Part shown: positions 10,076-22,702 of the stretch, one piece after another | How positions within the stretch are numbered: position 1 is the stretch's first letter | How the letters are laid out: every line of letters starts with the position of its first letter | Origin: Triops longicaudatus | Taxonomy: Eukaryota; Arthropoda; Branchiopoda; Notostraca; Triopsidae | DNA length: 64,000 nt | Assembly (NCBI GenBank): GCA_022885665.1 | Contig: JAGQDJ010000023.1 | Coordinates: 1 to 64,000, forward strand | Reading direction: 5' to 3' | Notes under the pieces: generated by a model | Told to the model about the DNA's origin: nothing | What the model saw: the letters and a program-made list of their open reading frames with translations, nothing else | Databases searched by the model: none | Translations under genes and position numbers: made by a program

Positions 10076-11031
10076 TTTAGCTGCCGTTTCCTAAAAACTT
10101 TTGCGTCCAAACTGCACCAAGGTCCGAGTAGAATGTCCTTTGAAACGACTCAAGAAGATTGGGTTGTGCAAGGTAAATTCATGTACGGCGTGACATATCC
10201 ATTTGAACCTCGAAATCGATAATACTTTAATGGTAAACTGTACTAATACTTTGCACAATGGCTTGTAGCGAACACTTGTTGGTAGATTGCAGAAACCATT
10301 AAATCCCCCACCCTGTGAAAAATATTACCGTAATTGTTCATGTTCTTAATGCAGTTAAATTTACTGAGAAGAAAAAAAATAGGCAACATGTGAAAAGTAA
10401 TATAGAGGAGGGACGGGACAGTTGACACGCCTGACAAACCGTGCAAAAATCATAACTAGTATACTTCAAACGTTTTGGTAATTGAAAAAAATTAGACACT
10501 TGATGAATACGACGAAAGTTACGTGGGCATAATTGCGTCGAAAAAAAGTGAAGCTTACGTGAGAAAATAAATAAAATCTCAGTTGCGGCTCTTTTTATGA
10601 GAAAAGGGGCTTAGTGTTTTTATTGTCACGTATACGTTAAGCATCCGAAAATTTCTTCAAAAGTCCTCGTGTGCAATGTAAACCACAGAATAGTTATTCA
10701 GAAGCTCAGCCACAAGGATTCAGAAGTGAACTTACAGGAGATTTGGGAAGTCTGAAGTGGCGCTCGTACACTGTTTGGACTCAAGCGCTTTCGACCGCAA
10801 GTTGCGTGTTGTGCAAACAGCGAAACCAAGAAAAACAAGTTTTCACATTAGTAGAGTGCTATAACGATTCTACACTCATTTACAGTATACCTGTAACTTT
10901 TCATAAATACCTTCCAACTCTACCGTGTACATTTCTTAAAATGTTTTGTTTGCGCGTAGCGTGAAAAATAAAGAACAGGAAAGTGCCCACATTGTCTCAT
11001 CCCTCCTCTACAGGCAAGGATTGTGCAGCCG
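10076..11031. other. Spacer between receptor copies 3 and 4
   Basis: A 97-codon plus-strand frame at 10671-10964 is present but has no recognisable domain, and I treat it as chance. No other feature is visible. Confidence 0.5.
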
Positions 11032-12354
11032 TTATTGGCTTTTGGTTTGGACTAGTACAATGACATAAGTGACTATGAGACTAACCATTGATAGAAGAAT
11101 AGAAATATTAACTGAAAACAAGCCCAGTGGTGTGGCTGACAGGACATTGTTCCTTGTGTGATGCAAAAAGTTCTGTACATACTCTTTCTCGTCTACTTCT
11201 GAATCTATCCACAACTCTTGTAAATAATTGCTTAAAGTAGTATCGAATTTCTTGCACTGTAGCGGTAAGCTGCTGCAAAGTAATGTGGTAATCAGGAGCT
11301 TAGCAATGAATATCATGGTAAAAAACCCAGCTATAGAAAAATGTGTCAAGCCCTCTTCCGTTTCGTCGATGCTGTTTGCCTTTGCTGGAGAAGGTCGTAG
11401 TTCGGACAAAAAGATGTATAAGGTACTGCAAAGTGAGAAAAAAGCTATTGCGTAGTACGCGAAAAGAATACATCCCAAGAGATCGTTAGCGCTTTCGGTC
11501 AAAATCTCCAAGTGCTTGTAACGTTTCCATAACTGATTCAGAGCCTTCATTCTCGACACTCTTTCCATCACGTTTTTGTCGTATCCCAGAGGTCGAACAG
11601 CCGTATGGAGTCTTCTCGACGGAAGAAATTCCACCAGTGTGCTCAAACGCCATGCGTTTCCTCTCAGCTTCAACTCTGAGCCCACATCTCTTACAAAAGC
11701 TTGCTCAATCTTTTCCAGCACCAGCGACAAATGGCGATAAACGTAGCTACAGAACATGGTGCCAAAGAAATATAAAGAAAAACAGTAAAAGAGAATAAAA
11801 CTAGTGAAAATACGGAGGAGTAAAAGATTCTTAGTGTTACGAGTGATGGGAAACAAGAGAAACAACTGGCTTGCTTGAATATCTGCTACTTCTGACATGG
11901 CGAAGAATAAAGATAAACTCACCACCACAATAGCAGTGAATATGCTCAACGGCCGATAACATTTAATGGGACTCACAATTTTTACGACGCCTAGCGGTTC
12001 TTCTAACTGCTTCCAACTTTGGAGGAACGTGTAGATGGATTGACGTTTCCTGGTGAATTTCATGAAGGTAACAATGGCGGTGGGATAACAAAGGTATTGT
12101 ATCAGATTGAGAATTAAATCTCGTACGCTACAGTCCACTGCCACGAGGCGTTGGACTAAAGACAAGCCACCCAGGAAAAAAAGCAAACATATTCCTATTC
12201 CAATCAGCAAAGTTGTCGCGCAACGTAGAGATAGCAGAATTACGTTCCTGGGTAGTGGACAATCCCACGGGAGTAGACCACAAGTCACCTGAACTAGTCT
12301 AGCGAACGGGCCTAAATGATGTTGCAGAAGGATGGTATATTCTTCTGAAAACAT
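11032..12354 (-). CDS. Gustatory-receptor-like seven-transmembrane protein (copy 4)
   Basis: A single exon encodes 440 residues from the ATG at 12354. The N-terminus has CGLLPWDCPLPRN, aligned with LLPWNTPLPSN of copy 3. A loop carries LQSWKQLEEPLG, and the last span is SMVSLIVTYVIVLVQTKSQ. It is the same length as copy 3, consistent with a recent tandem duplication, but many positions differ, so the duplication is not very young. It is a predicted ligand-gated cation channel of sensory cells by family membership; specificity is unknown. Confidence 0.85.
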   Translation of the reverse strand: MFSEEYTILLQHHLGPFARLVQVTCGLLPWDCPLPRNVILLSLRCATTLLIGIGICLLFFLGGLSLVQRLVAVDCSVRDLILNLIQYLCYPTAIVTFMKFTRKRQSIYTFLQSWKQLEEPLGVVKIVSPIKCYRPLSIFTAIVVVSLSLFFAMSEVADIQASQLFLLFPITRNTKNLLLLRIFTSFILFYCFSLYFFGTMFCSYVYRHLSLVLEKIEQAFVRDVGSELKLRGNAWRLSTLVEFLPSRRLHTAVRPLGYDKNVMERVSRMKALNQLWKRYKHLEILTESANDLLGCILFAYYAIAFFSLCSTLYIFLSELRPSPAKANSIDETEEGLTHFSIAGFFTMIFIAKLLITTLLCSSLPLQCKKFDTTLSNYLQELWIDSEVDEKEYVQNFLHHTRNNVLSATPLGLFSVNISILLSMVSLIVTYVIVLVQTKSQ

Positions 12355-15265
12355 ACTGGAACTTTACGGGACGAATTGTTTTCCACCTCTGAGCAGCAAC
12401 CCGAATATACGCAAAATATTCTTCGTGAAAAGAGCGTCAGCGAGCGTCGAAATTTTTAAATCAATAGACGTTTATTATCATTTGGAAAAGCACTTACATG
12501 ACGACTAGCGACAAATGCTCTAGCAAATTGCTTACTGCCTAATTGTCTTTTGTTGACTTTGCTCCGAAATTGTTTCACGTTCAAATCAGCCAAAATGGCA
12601 AACAAACTTCTTTGTCTTTTCGTTCTCCAAGCAACTAGTAAAACCGTGTCGTTAATGCTTACCCCCCACTCTCCTCCCAGAAACCCAGAAAATTCTCCTA
12701 TAATTTTTTTTCTTTGGGCAATTGCCGTAACGTGTAGGCATTATCGAACGGCCCCGGTGTAACCCAGCTCCTCTTACGGGCGAATTACATGGTAATATTT
12801 TCAGCGGTATTGCAATTATTATGAAATATTTTGTGAAAAGCTTTCAGACAGTAACAAAAATGCGAATGATACGCAGTGCTTGTTGAGGCACTTTTTTGTA
12901 AAGTGTTTTTTATTTTATTCTTAACAAATTAATATTTGAACTTCCTTTAAAAAATACAGTTTCAAAAATCTGGTACAAGGTACAGTTCATGATTTTTTTA
13001 AATGAATTTAGTCAAATGAATTTTAAAAGTAGGTGTAGAGCTTTTGAAAAATCAATGCCAAATTATCAAAAGTTTTTAGGTGATTTCTTTAAAAAACTAT
13101 GCACCCTATTTCAAAATTTCTTCAATTAAAATTCACTCCAGAAAATTCTGCACTATGGTTCTAGCCTTAATTGTAATTTTAAGAAGGTCAAATTTTCATT
13201 TCTTAAGAAAAAATGTAAAAAAAAAAATTCCTATAAGATGCTTCGACAAGCACTGCGCATCATTCAGATTTACGTTGGAGTAAGATATTCAAATGTTGTT
13301 TATTAGCCTAATCCTATCAATCCCCAGATCTCTGGACAGGAGCTGAAATCTCCGGTGAAACTTTTTTGTTATGCTCTAGAGTCTTGGATGTACAATATTC
13401 AAGAAAGCGCTGTCCATTTTTCTTTTGTTTACAAGCTATGTGCGGTCAAAATTTAGACGCATGCGCCTTAGATCCAGAGGGTTAGTTTTAAAAGCTTCTA
13501 ATTTACGAGTAACAATTCAGTTTATCTATGTCTTATAGCAGTTTCGTTTCTTCCTTTTCGAAAGAATCGTTTGCACTGAAATTTGTTTCGCAAACCCGTT
13601 TCTGTGAATTACTAGATAATTCCAAAATTTTAAAAGTCTCAGACTTAATGGCGTGTACCAGGGATGGGCTAAAAGGCGTCTACCCGAAATACGTGAGTTA
13701 GAGCCTGAGAGGTCACTAGACTAGTGTTGTACTGTGAATAAGTGAACAGCTAGTAAAATTAATTAAAATTACAAAACAGCTTTTTCGAAGGCTGGTAAGT
13801 GTTTGCTACATTAAATAAACAATATGCATGTCTTCAGTTGCAATCTGCAAGCCTTTTTTTCCTTTAATATACATGATTCGTTGAGTACGCGGTTTTTGGT
13901 CAAGCATTTTCGAATAAGCGTTTTTGACTTCTTGCTGAATACATTCGAGCATAAATATTTACTGAAATAAATTTTATTAAGCTGCGGACTATGAAAAACA
14001 ATGAGCATAAAAGGTTGCTGCAGGAATTTGGTTGGAAAATCTTGAGATACGTCTTCGTGCTACGCATGCAAGCTTAAGTAGATGGCAATTAGACACCTTA
14101 CTCTGCTGTTGAAAGCTTTTCACAGAACATTACATAGTAATCGCAAAACCACCTAAAAATTTTACTAAGTAATTCGCCCAAAGAGGAGCTGGGTATACCG
14201 GGGCCTTAAATGGAAGTAAGTGTTATTTAATAAATCGATCTTACACAAACCGGATAAAATTGGATGCACGTGTTGTATACATAAGAATTATTTAGAAAGT
14301 TCCACGAGAAATTATGATTAACAATGAAGTCCATTTTATACTTTAAGTATACTTTATAAAATTGCTGTTATATTTTAAATCATCAACGACTAATGCTGAA
14401 AATCAACGTAAAAACCCATCTTTAACTTTTTTTTTGAGCTGGTTGACATGACCGGAAGCTTCCATAAACGGGTTTGGCAAAACTACGTAATAAGGGCCAT
14501 TCCATTTTTATACGAGAAATAGTACATTAAGAGACATATAGTACGAATTCTGTGATACTTCTCGTGAGTTTTTGCTTTGAAAACGACTACTGACGTTATG
14601 CCTCAAACGTATGCGAGCGAATTATGGGTAAATGAAAAACACGAGTGACAATATAGCCTATAGTTCAAAGGTGACAGCCGTCACCCATGCTTTGTCATTA
14701 CATCGCGTTCGCACTTCGCAAACGCGAAAGAAGAAGCAAAGGGAGCCAAATTTACAGCCCGTACACCAGATTTGCTCGATTCCGGCAAAAATAATTTCGA
14801 GTTGTCTGTATTTAATTACAGAGAAAAGAAGGACTTTCCACATCAATGGGATGTTGGCACTGAAAGTACGGTAAGTTACCCAGATCTTTTTTATAACAGT
14901 ACCCTGCCATGTAGGCTTTCTGTAAAACTGATACCGTTAGCGCCGTGAGGAGTAGCCGTAAGAGTGGCCTCGACTGTGCTGCCAAAGACAGGCTTGAGTA
15001 GCAGTTTTCGTGGTCTACGTGACAACATACTTGGGTAGCATGGTGTTTATGAGTTTATCTGACGCTGATTATGGTCGTATTTAGTCTATGAGTGAGACCT
15101 TGCTTGGGAACACACGTTCTCAACCTCGATTAGCGGGTAAGGAGCGAAGGACATTTGTAAGACTTGTATAACGGAGCTAAACATACGAAAATAGGTTATC
15201 GACCTGCGCAGTTTCTTGTGGCGTTGTGCAAGTAAAAGTGTTATTGTTGAATTACATACCAGAAA
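12355..15265. other. Gene-free interval before the NCOA4-like gene
   Basis: About 2.9 kb of AT-rich sequence. The open frames are short and lack start, splice or domain support. No inverted-repeat element, tRNA or other RNA gene was found by eye. Its right end should contain the promoter of the gene starting at 15266. Confidence 0.55.
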
Positions 15266-17203
15266 ATGAACAAAGCTGACGGAGAACTGCGTTCAAAGAT
15301 TTTGGAAGTTGAAGAGGCGATTGTTTATATGACAAACGCCATACAGGAACTAGAAGAAGAAGCCCAGCAGGTGTGTTTTTGTGTTTTCAATTATTATTTT
15401 ATGGAAGATATTATACGTAACAACAAACCGTCTTTTGCTGCAGGCAAAGAATACTTTGAGTGATGCCTTTGCTCGTCAATTAAATCATCTCCACATCCGC
15501 CAAACACAGCTGTTACGCCAAGTGGATGTGTTAAGCAAAGATCGTGGAGAAATTTTGCGAAACCAATTTGCCTATTATTATCGGGTTTTGGGTGCCTTGA
15601 AAACAACGCAAAAATTGAACGAAGCTCTTAAAGATTTTGGACAATGCACGTTGCCAGGTGTTGCCGTGAAAAAATTCGCCAGAACGCCTTTTAAGCTTGA
15701 AATGGACGAGGAAGCTCTGTCAAAGGCGATTGCCGAGTTTGGCCGACTTGAAATTGACGGATTATTGTTCATTCCAAACCAGGAGACTTCCACTTGCCTT
15801 CCGAATAGGTACTACTTTATTCAACATCTTCCATTTTCTTCCTCATTCTAAGACAGCCAAAGACGATAAACCATCGCAAGTGATGTCGGTTGTCCTTTAA
15901 ACCAACAAACCAAACTGTTTCCTTATTCGTTTGTAATAAGATGAATCTCAATAGGGTTGAGGAATACCTTGACGAAGAAAGCCATGTATTATATAAACCT
16001 CTGAGTGGCCATAAACGCGCTGCCGACGTGTCTCCGGTCCCTGAAGAAGCTTTGACCATCTCCGTACGATTTCCCAAATTACCTAAGCATTATTCCTACT
16101 GGTTGGCACGTAACGATAAATCTGCAGAAGAAAAGCAAGCTTCAGAGGAGAAAAGCCTTTACGGACACTACGAGAAGGTCGAGTTTTTAGAGCCAATACA
16201 TTTGGTTACTTTTTTAACTTTTTTATGACTAATCTCTCCGCACAGAATGTCGAAGGAAAACCCTGCAATGTGCAAAGTTGGCTGGCCCAGCTGATGCAAG
16301 AGACGTCGGATGATACGGAACTGCTCGACTCCTTTGATAACAGGGGCAAGACCTTATCCATGTGCTCGGACAGCATTGAAGTGGTATCCAAGACTGATTG
16401 CGACATCAAGACTGATATGCCAAGCAAGACACAAGACAAAGTATGATAGTGCGGAGTACTCTTTTGTATATCCTTTGATATATTTTGGCGAGACTTTAAT
16501 GTATATGTTCTGTTTGTTGACGCATTTTCTGGAACAGCAATGTTGTCAGCATAGCAACTTGGATTGCGAGATCGAAAACCTGGCGGAAACATTATCGGCT
16601 TGCATGAATCAAGACAATCAGCGTTGGTTGTTTCCCCGATCAGGAGTTTGTGGAACCAAAACTGATGTTCGTCTCGAAAATGCATGTCGTGCTAATGAGT
16701 TTTGCGCGTCCTTTGACGATTGCGTATGCAGCGAAAACTGTCGCAAGGTAGCTATTGAGAACCAGACAGAAAAGGAGGAGCAAAAACGCAAATTCCTGGC
16801 CAAGTTACCCGTACAAGATTCTCTTTCCTACTGGTTGAAACCCAAACATCAAGAGCTAACCCCTAACAAAACCACCTTGACCCTTTTGCCGCAGATTCAC
16901 CGCGAGAATGAATTCTGGCTAAGGTCGAAAACAAGCCAATCTAGTGAGAACAAGGCCTCTGTTTTCCCTCCGCAAGCTGAACATCCCTATACAGAATGGT
17001 TGGCTAAATCCTCTAAGACCGACAAGAATGACGACGTCAGTCTGGATTATAAGGCTTGGCTCAAGGCTTCTAAAGTTGACAATTCCCTCATGGCGGCTTT
17101 ACAAGAGCTGAAAGAACTGCGGTTGAATGATAAACTCAATGTAAAGAAAGATAAGGAGATAGTAGAAGATTTATCCGAATGGTTGAAGAGTAAACAATCT
17201 TAA
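15266..17203 (+). CDS. NCOA4: NCOA4-like selective autophagy receptor for ferritin
   Basis: Five exons, 15266-15370, 15444-15808, 15955-16177, 16246-16440 and 16538-17203, encode 517 residues; all phases agree. Residues about 1-150 form the helical ARA70-type domain. The segment ALSKAIAEFGRLEI near its end matches the conserved end of that domain in vertebrate NCOA4. Cysteines at 346, 352, 358 and 364 have the exact spacing CX5CX5CX5C, as reported for the iron-sulfur-binding cysteines of human NCOA4; an extra Cys is at 360. Trp-Leu motifs recur: YWLARN, SWLAQL, YWLKPK, FWLRSK, EWLAKS, AWLKAS and EWLKSK. NCOA4 carries ferritin to autophagosomes so that iron is released. Assignment rests on domain order and cysteine spacing, since overall identity is low. 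Confidence 0.75.
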
Positions 17204-18034
17204 TACTACCCTACCCTTGATTAGCTGTTTAGTCTTTCATTTGTTGTAGCACTTTTAATAGACAAATGCTTTTATGGTGGGGAAATTTATGGTGGATTTT
17301 ACTTTGTTGTATGAAGTCATGATATACGGTATGAATATACAACTTACCTGTTAAATTTGCCTTAGTCCGAAGATGAAATGACCGTGAGGCGTGTTAACGT
17401 GTCACTTTTTTGAAAGGGTGATGAAGTTACATTGGAGTGACTTGTGAAAAAAAGTGTGGAAGAATTGGGATAATTCGCGCAAAACAAGAATAAACATAAA
17501 CGCAGCTTTACCTGTGAATTTCCTGTGAAAAAAAGGAAATTTCTTTGGAAAAAAGAAAAGAAAAATACGCTACTTGGAAATAGGTCCCTTAAGGTCTGAT
17601 CTACGTAGTATCAGACCGAAAAGTTGGAATTAACGCGGTGCTAGAGATCTCTTCAAAATATTAAAATACTTGGCGACTTTATATTTACCGGTACAGTTCA
17701 CAGATAGCGAGGATGGACGGTAAAATCAACATCAGATACTGAAAACAAGTAATTTTTGTACCTGTGGAATCGTCGTGTATTCGCAAGTCAAAATGAATTA
17801 CACGCTCCCAAAAGCAAATAAAACGAACGTAAATCGACATTTCACTAACGATTCCAAAGCTTTTAGCCAACGCGATACCACAAAGTAGATTCCATAAAAA
17901 GCAAAAATTTTGGGAACTGGCCGGACTGTCATTGACCAGCAACACAGACAAAGCTATTGAAAAACATTATTGGGTACCCTGAAGACACGAAAGAGCACAC
18001 CGCCAACTTTCAGAAAACGCTGTGCTCATCGCTG
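17204..18034. other. Convergent 3' region of the NCOA4-like and lipin genes
   Basis: Two convergent genes end here. An 88-codon minus-strand frame (17685-17951) falls in what should be the lipin 3' UTR; it shows no domain. A small palindromic hairpin is at 17593-17617 (ggtctgat and atcagacc around ctacgtag). Nothing else is visible. Confidence 0.5.
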
Positions 18035-21000
18035 TTATCTCTCTTTGCGCGACACTTTCCTACTCTTTGATTGTTTATCCGCATACGGGGCGCATAACAG
18101 CTCGCACTCCGCGTGGGCTAATTCCGGCAGAGGTTCTCGCCAGTACGAGTGGTGAGAAAAGTCTGACACTTCGTGCGAGGTTTGTTGGGAAGCTTTAAGA
18201 GGCGGGAAGACCAAATCAACTATAAAACTCTGTTTACAATACCTAAAAGAAATGAAACAGGATTAGTTTCGTCAACAAACTGCACATGCAACACCGTACA
18301 CACGGGTAGTGGTATAGTATGGAGAGAGATAAAGACACTATAACATTCCGGAATTAGAAAAACATCACTATTTTTAAGACAAATAAAAAAAAACTAGCCG
18401 GCAAACGCAAACTATCTTACCAAGTTGAAATTGGTGCAGTATTTTGTCGTAATAAGAATCTTGGCTTTTTACCAAGATGATAAGCGCCCTATTGCAGCCC
18501 GGCCTAACGGCTCATTATTATCCTCATTCCAAGACAGACAAGCTGTGGGCTGCGAGCAACCCTGATTTGCGGTACGTATGGCAATAGGAGCCGTGCTTTG
18601 TCTTTGCAATACCGGAGAACTAGTACGTGCCTTTGACTGAGTTAAGGCAGGAAAGAGTTCGTGGACAGCTTGGCACTGAAGGGAGTATCTGCCGCATAAG
18701 AAGGACCGAAATTCTTAACGAAAATCAAGAATCAGAGCAAAAAGAAGACGATGGCATACCAAAAGGGCAAGATCAAAGTAGAAGAGATTGTCACATTCCC
18801 AGTCAAAGGCCGTTGTAGCAAAAAGTGATTAAAGCTAAAGAGTCTGTTAAGAAGTAATCAGCGGCACTACTAGCGTTAGACAAAACCAGCCTACTATACA
18901 AAAAACGCCCATGTTTCTTTGCTTGAAAAAGCGCACCCAAGAGCTTCACATTGCCCAGAATCAAAACAGAAGAGAAAATGTAAAAAAAAAAAGAAAAAAA
19001 CGTCCAAGGCAACTTACGATGACTGAAACGTTTCCGTCAGCTCGTGTTTCAACTCGCCCTTGTGATTAATGGTGAAGATCCGCGAAATTGGGATGCCGAC
19101 AGCACGATACGCCCATACATCCTTCAAAAGTAAAAAAACAGTCCATACAGTATCTGTGAAGCAAATTATAAATTCCTTACGTTAACTTTATTGCCATATC
19201 CGGCATAAAACGGGTTCGAACTCTGGGGGAACAAAGCCTGTATATCCCGTAAGCAAAAGATTTTAAATTCTTCTGGCTTCTTCTCGATAACTTCCCTGGA
19301 ATTTAAATAAAAAGTAGGTTTGAAATACACGTTGGCTACACAATATTTTGAATATATCCTACCTATGGAAAGCTGACAACAAGCTTGTAGGGTTCAAGAG
19401 CAAAGGCCCATCAGGAAGCGATAACCCGCCCTGGTTCACCGAGCGCAAATACTCTCGCGTTACACTAGCTTGTCCTGTAGAAAACAAGTTCCGATTACTG
19501 AGATCGAAAACCAAAAACGTGATCTTCATACCTATGGCACGTGCGGATAAGTACAGGATCCGGTATCCGTTATTTTTTATTTTGGTGAAAAGCTGCGCTA
19601 CCCCGGATTGGGCCCAGTCTTTGCCCACAATGGGTAAAATGTGGCCCAGGACGTCAGATTTGGTAATCGTGCCATCAATATCACTAATCACGACTTTGTC
19701 GTCGTACTTCCAAAGGTAGATATGACATTTGCAGCGCGTTGTACCCTGATAAGCTGTCGTCACGCTGAAAACGGCCTCGTTTGGTCCTTCCCTCAACTGC
19801 AACGATGCCTACAAGGTAACAAAAAAATCAACAGTTTACATTAATATAGAAATTACATAGACAGCAAACCATACAAAATAAGCAGATTAAATAAATGAAC
19901 ACACAAAAAGAAACAAACAGAAGAATAGAGATCATAACACATAAAATTTAATCAAATATAAAACTCAAATTACAATTTGTGACGAAGAAAGTCGCAATGT
20001 TTTACGGTATTTGTCGCTGGCATCGTAATATGAACGTCGGGCAAACGGTATCTTGCGGGGTGAAGATGAATCGCCAACATCCGAATCATCGGATGAGGTA
20101 CTCGAAATGCGAACCTCAGTAGATTCTGTGCGCGGAACGCTGACTTCAGACTCTGTCGATTTGACATCTATTGATGGTTCGACAACGACGCTTTGCAGCG
20201 GCTCTTGCGGTGTCTTGAGCTGAGGTGGCTTGAAATGTTCGTCCACTGAGCCCGTGCTGTCCTCCGTACCTTTTTTGGACTGAGGCTGAGATCTGCGCCA
20301 ACTCCACCAAGAATAGCTCCTTTCTCGGGGCGATTCGTCCTTCTTAGCTTCTTCACCCGCAGCAGATAAGGCTGTGGCCCCATGCGGGCGGCCTGTCAAG
20401 ACGTCGACTGAATGAGAGGGCAATGGTCGTCCAAACAGGAGCCAACTCATAACCAAGGGTGAAGCTGCATTCCAGGAATAATATTTCAAGTCAACTTTCA
20501 CGACCAAGTCAGGGCTTTCCAACAATTTGGGATTCTCAGCCAAGTCATCGAAGGTTACCAGATACTGCAGAAACAAACTCTCAGGTGGCTCTGGCATGTC
20601 GCCCAAGCCACCACAGAGTGACATTGCGATTTCAGGAAACTCCTTCCTACCCTCTGAAGTCGGGTGACGCTTCCGTTGCGATTCCTCGCTATCACTGTCC
20701 GTCGCCAATGTAGGTGTCGAGTGAGGTAAAGAAGCTCCCCGTCCTGACTCGGTATCTTCATCTTTAACGGGGATGTGGACATCAGCCTGAGGAGGAACGT
20801 ACTGCAAGTGTTGCGGAGGAAAGTACAAGGCTGCTAATTCTGGGTCCAAATCATCCGTATTCAAATCGTCTAAATAAATTTCGCCTTTGACAGGTTGGCC
20901 GGCTTTCACGCTCGGCTTGGATGAGGCATCGTGACGCAACTTCTTCGTCTGGCGCATGAAACTGAACATGGAACTTAACATTGAGCGTTGTGCTTCATCT

Positions 21001-22702
21001 ACCGGGAACAAAACGCAATCAGAACGTGGTACACTAATAGGGCGTAACACAACACTAATAGGGCACAATAGATACACTAAATAACATTCGACACGCAAGA
21101 GAATACAAGCGTATAATGTAAAAAACATTAAAAAAATAAATAAAATAAGACTAAGAAAAAATCATAATGATAACTAAAAATGGAATAAACGAGTTCTGCA
21201 TCACGAATTACGAACAGACTTTAAGTAAAATAATTATAATCAATCTGAATTATAAAATAACATAGCAAAAATAGATTTTTAAAAGCTTAGTAAAAAGCTT
21301 ACTGTGAGCTTGTGCGTTTTGAGTAGCTGCATCGGTCTCACTAGTGGATATTTCATTGCTTTTACTGTCCACCGTAACGGTATCATGTGTGGACGGCACA
21401 TTCGGCGCTAGAACAGGTGAAGGGCGCGGTGCAGGAGGACTAGGTAATTCGCCCCATCGCCAGGACTGCTGGTTGTTATCGGTAGAACCGGACAAAGCCT
21501 GAGATCGGTCACGGTAGCTCCCCAACTCATACTCCGAATCGGAATGTACCGGCGTCCCTGGTCTAGACCCTTCCGGACTGGACGTAAAGAGAAAGTTTGT
21601 TACGTGATTACACGTTTAATACGAAAACGTTTGAGAGAGAGTTTTACCTAAAAATTTCGGTATCACTGAAAAAATGAAAGTCAGGTCCCATCGACTTGGC
21701 TACGGCACTCCAATTGCTACCTTGACTCGCTGGAGGACTGGTAATTTGTACTATAGGTTGCTGGTCTTCACGCTGGATGGTCCCTAGCTCAGCCTGGGGA
21801 AGTGCTGAACTCCTGCTTACGATTTCTTCCACCTCGCTATCTATTGGTTCATTATCACTGTTGCCAGTTTCATCGTTACCAAGTTCTTCTTCCGCAGTCG
21901 AGATCCCCAACCCACTTAGCGTCGCTGAACTGTCCACACTCCGCCGGTTGTTGCCTTTCTTTTTCTTGAACGACCTCCGTCTCTTAGGTTGTCGCGTCTT
22001 CCCGAGTGTTAATCGACGCTGGACATCAGCCTCATTGCCGCGTGCCACTTGTTCTTCCTGGTTGTCGACAATGGGTCGGAAAGGCACCTCCACTTGTCCT
22101 GCCTCCGTGATGGTGGTAGCCTGAAAGACTTTCACTTCCATCTGGGGCTCGATAGGAGACGGCGTGCGCTTGTCTGCTTCCAGTCCGCATTGTTTCAGTG
22201 CTGCTAACAAATCTTCCTGCCGCTTGCCCATCAGCGAATCTTGCCGTACCGCATGCACGTTGCGAAAATCCAAATTCGATGGCAAACTTGAAGGGCCGAC
22301 TGGATCATCCTGAGTAACTTTGATTTCCAGTGGCGGTTCCGGTGACGTCAAAGCGGTTTCCGGATTGTCAAACGGAGGTAAGGGGGATGTGATCAGATGC
22401 TTGGGCAAATCCGTATCATCTTCCGCTTCGACCACAAAGAACGCCTCGCCGGATTCCCCCAATTTCATATGAATGTCTGCTGGTTCGCCATTTATTTCGA
22501 TGTCCACAATCTTCTCGCGGCTGCGCAGCACTCCCAGTTTCCCGAAACGCACGTGAAACGGTGACGAAAGGTAAGTGCCGTCTTCTTGTTGGACAATAAT
22601 GACGTCAATTGCCCCCGTTAACGTCGCAGCATTGATTCCCGCGTAGTAATCCTTAAAGTTGCTCACTAAACGGCCAATGTAGTTTAGACCCAAGTAACTC
22701 AT
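18035..22702 (-). CDS. LPIN: Lipin, phosphatidate phosphatase
   Basis: Eight exons, 22702-21648, 21577-21303, 20998-19974, 19808-19532, 19474-19363, 19295-19181, 19121-19018 and 18242-18035, encode 1056 residues in consistent phase. Lipins are Mg-dependent phosphatidate phosphatases that make diacylglycerol for membrane and storage lipids, and they also act in the nucleus. Residues 1-100 are the N-LIP domain (SPFHVRFGKLGVLRSREK). A basic nuclear-localisation stretch lies near 235-250 (KRRRSFKKKK). The C-LIP domain has the catalytic DIDGT at 828-832, followed by the coactivator-type motif LGHIL (839-843). Both WRWGELP and the terminal WREPLPEL are lipin hallmarks. The middle is Ser/Pro/acid-rich and probably phosphorylated. 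The last intron (19017-18243, 775 bp) is far longer than most of its neighbours. Confidence 0.93.
18477..18699 (+). CDS. Candidate spliced small ORF nested in a lipin intron
   Basis: This lies on the strand opposite lipin, inside its last intron. Exon 18477-18571 starts with an ATG and encodes MISALLQPGLTAHYYPHSK and on to SNPDL. It ends at a good donor (gcg|gtacgt). A 79-bp intron ends at aaggcag. Exon 18651-18699 then gives RKEFVDSLALKGVSAA and TAA, for 47 residues in total. After the TAA the same frame stays open to 18825, encoding a Lys-rich segment that includes MAYQKGKIKVEEIVTFPVKG. This continuation could mean a longer ancestral gene with a stop, or an unrecognised splice. No family is recognised. 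Confidence 0.35.

Noticed and set aside
10671..10964. 97-codon plus-strand frame between receptor copies
   Set aside because: No domain or homology cue; it lies in a spacer that probably holds the receptor promoter.
18803..19012. Minus-strand frame directly after the seventh lipin exon, first taken as the lipin C-terminus
   Set aside because: Its residues only loosely resemble the lipin tail, while 18242-18035 gives VDLVFPPL and YWREPLPEL in the correct phase.
20459..22124. Plus-strand frames opposite lipin
   Set aside because: They are antisense shadows of the long lipin exons; the lipin strand carries the conserved domains.
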